Source of the DNA: Candidatus Nitrosotalea sp. FS
GTDB lineage: Archaea > Thermoproteota > Nitrososphaeria > Nitrososphaerales > Nitrosopumilaceae
DNA: 5,621 nucleotides
Direction: 5' to 3'
NCBI RefSeq assembly: GCF_011319475.1
Contig: NZ_RCMC01000169.1
Location: 18,928-24,548 of the forward strand
A program made the translations under genes and the position numbers. A model generated the notes under the pieces. It was given only the letters and a program-made list of their open reading frames with translations, was not told where the DNA came from and did no database searches. Below, one piece after another: positions 5,596 to 5,621 of this stretch (the stretch's first letter is position 1; each line of letters opens with the position of its first letter).

Positions 5596-5621
5596 TCCTG
5601 TTTTTTCATCGAGTCCTATTT

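Noticed and set aside
5596..5621. Extension of the aminotransferase frame upstream of the ATG at 5595, or the 3' end of another gene with TGA at 5606-5608.
   Set aside because: The frame is open to the edge but has no further start codon and the added residues do not resemble the family N-terminus. The other reading shows only a few codons. Neither can be supported.

Overview
The window looks like a compact stretch of an AT-rich archaeal chromosome, most likely a marine ammonia-oxidising thaumarchaeon (Nitrososphaerota, Nitrosopumilus-like). The basis is a ThiD-ThiN fusion in place of ThiE, a short-form ThiC, TATA-like boxes about 26-30 bases upstream of start codons with no clear Shine-Dalgarno sites (leaderless or near-leaderless style), frequent TTG/GTG starts, and protein wording familiar from that lineage. 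The lineage call is from memory of families, not from a search.

Layout from left to right: (1) 1-456, minus strand, the N-terminal 152 residues of a sugar-phosphate nucleotidyltransferase, cut by the window edge. (2) 505-1812, minus strand, thiDN, a bifunctional HMP-phosphate kinase / thiamine-phosphate synthase. (3) 1813-1867, a 55-base divergent promoter region with one symmetric TATA-like box suitably placed for both neighbours. (4) 1868-3196, plus strand, thiC, HMP-phosphate synthase. (5) A minus-strand operon read from right to left: class I aminotransferase (4435-5595), prephenate/arogenate dehydrogenase tyrA (3584-4438) and a Nudix hydrolase (3179-3583). Its genes are joined by an ATGA overlap and then by a zero-spacing TAA/TTG junction. 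The operon converges on thiC, and the two terminal genes overlap tail to tail by 18 bases.

Two pathways meet here. ThiC converts aminoimidazole ribotide to HMP-phosphate. The ThiD half of ThiDN phosphorylates this to HMP-pyrophosphate, and the ThiN half joins it to the thiazole phosphate to make thiamine phosphate. TyrA and the aminotransferase are the expected last two steps of tyrosine synthesis. The Nudix enzyme is an accessory of unknown substrate. Only 129 bases (457-504, 1813-1867, 5596-5621) lie outside genes, and I see no RNA genes, mobile elements, CRISPR arrays or riboswitch. I found no undescribed multi-gene system. The points most worth a second look are the shared thi promoter, a Thr-to-Gly change in the ThiD anion-hole motif, the short-spaced ThiC cysteine motif, and the Nudix gene wedged between the two pathways.
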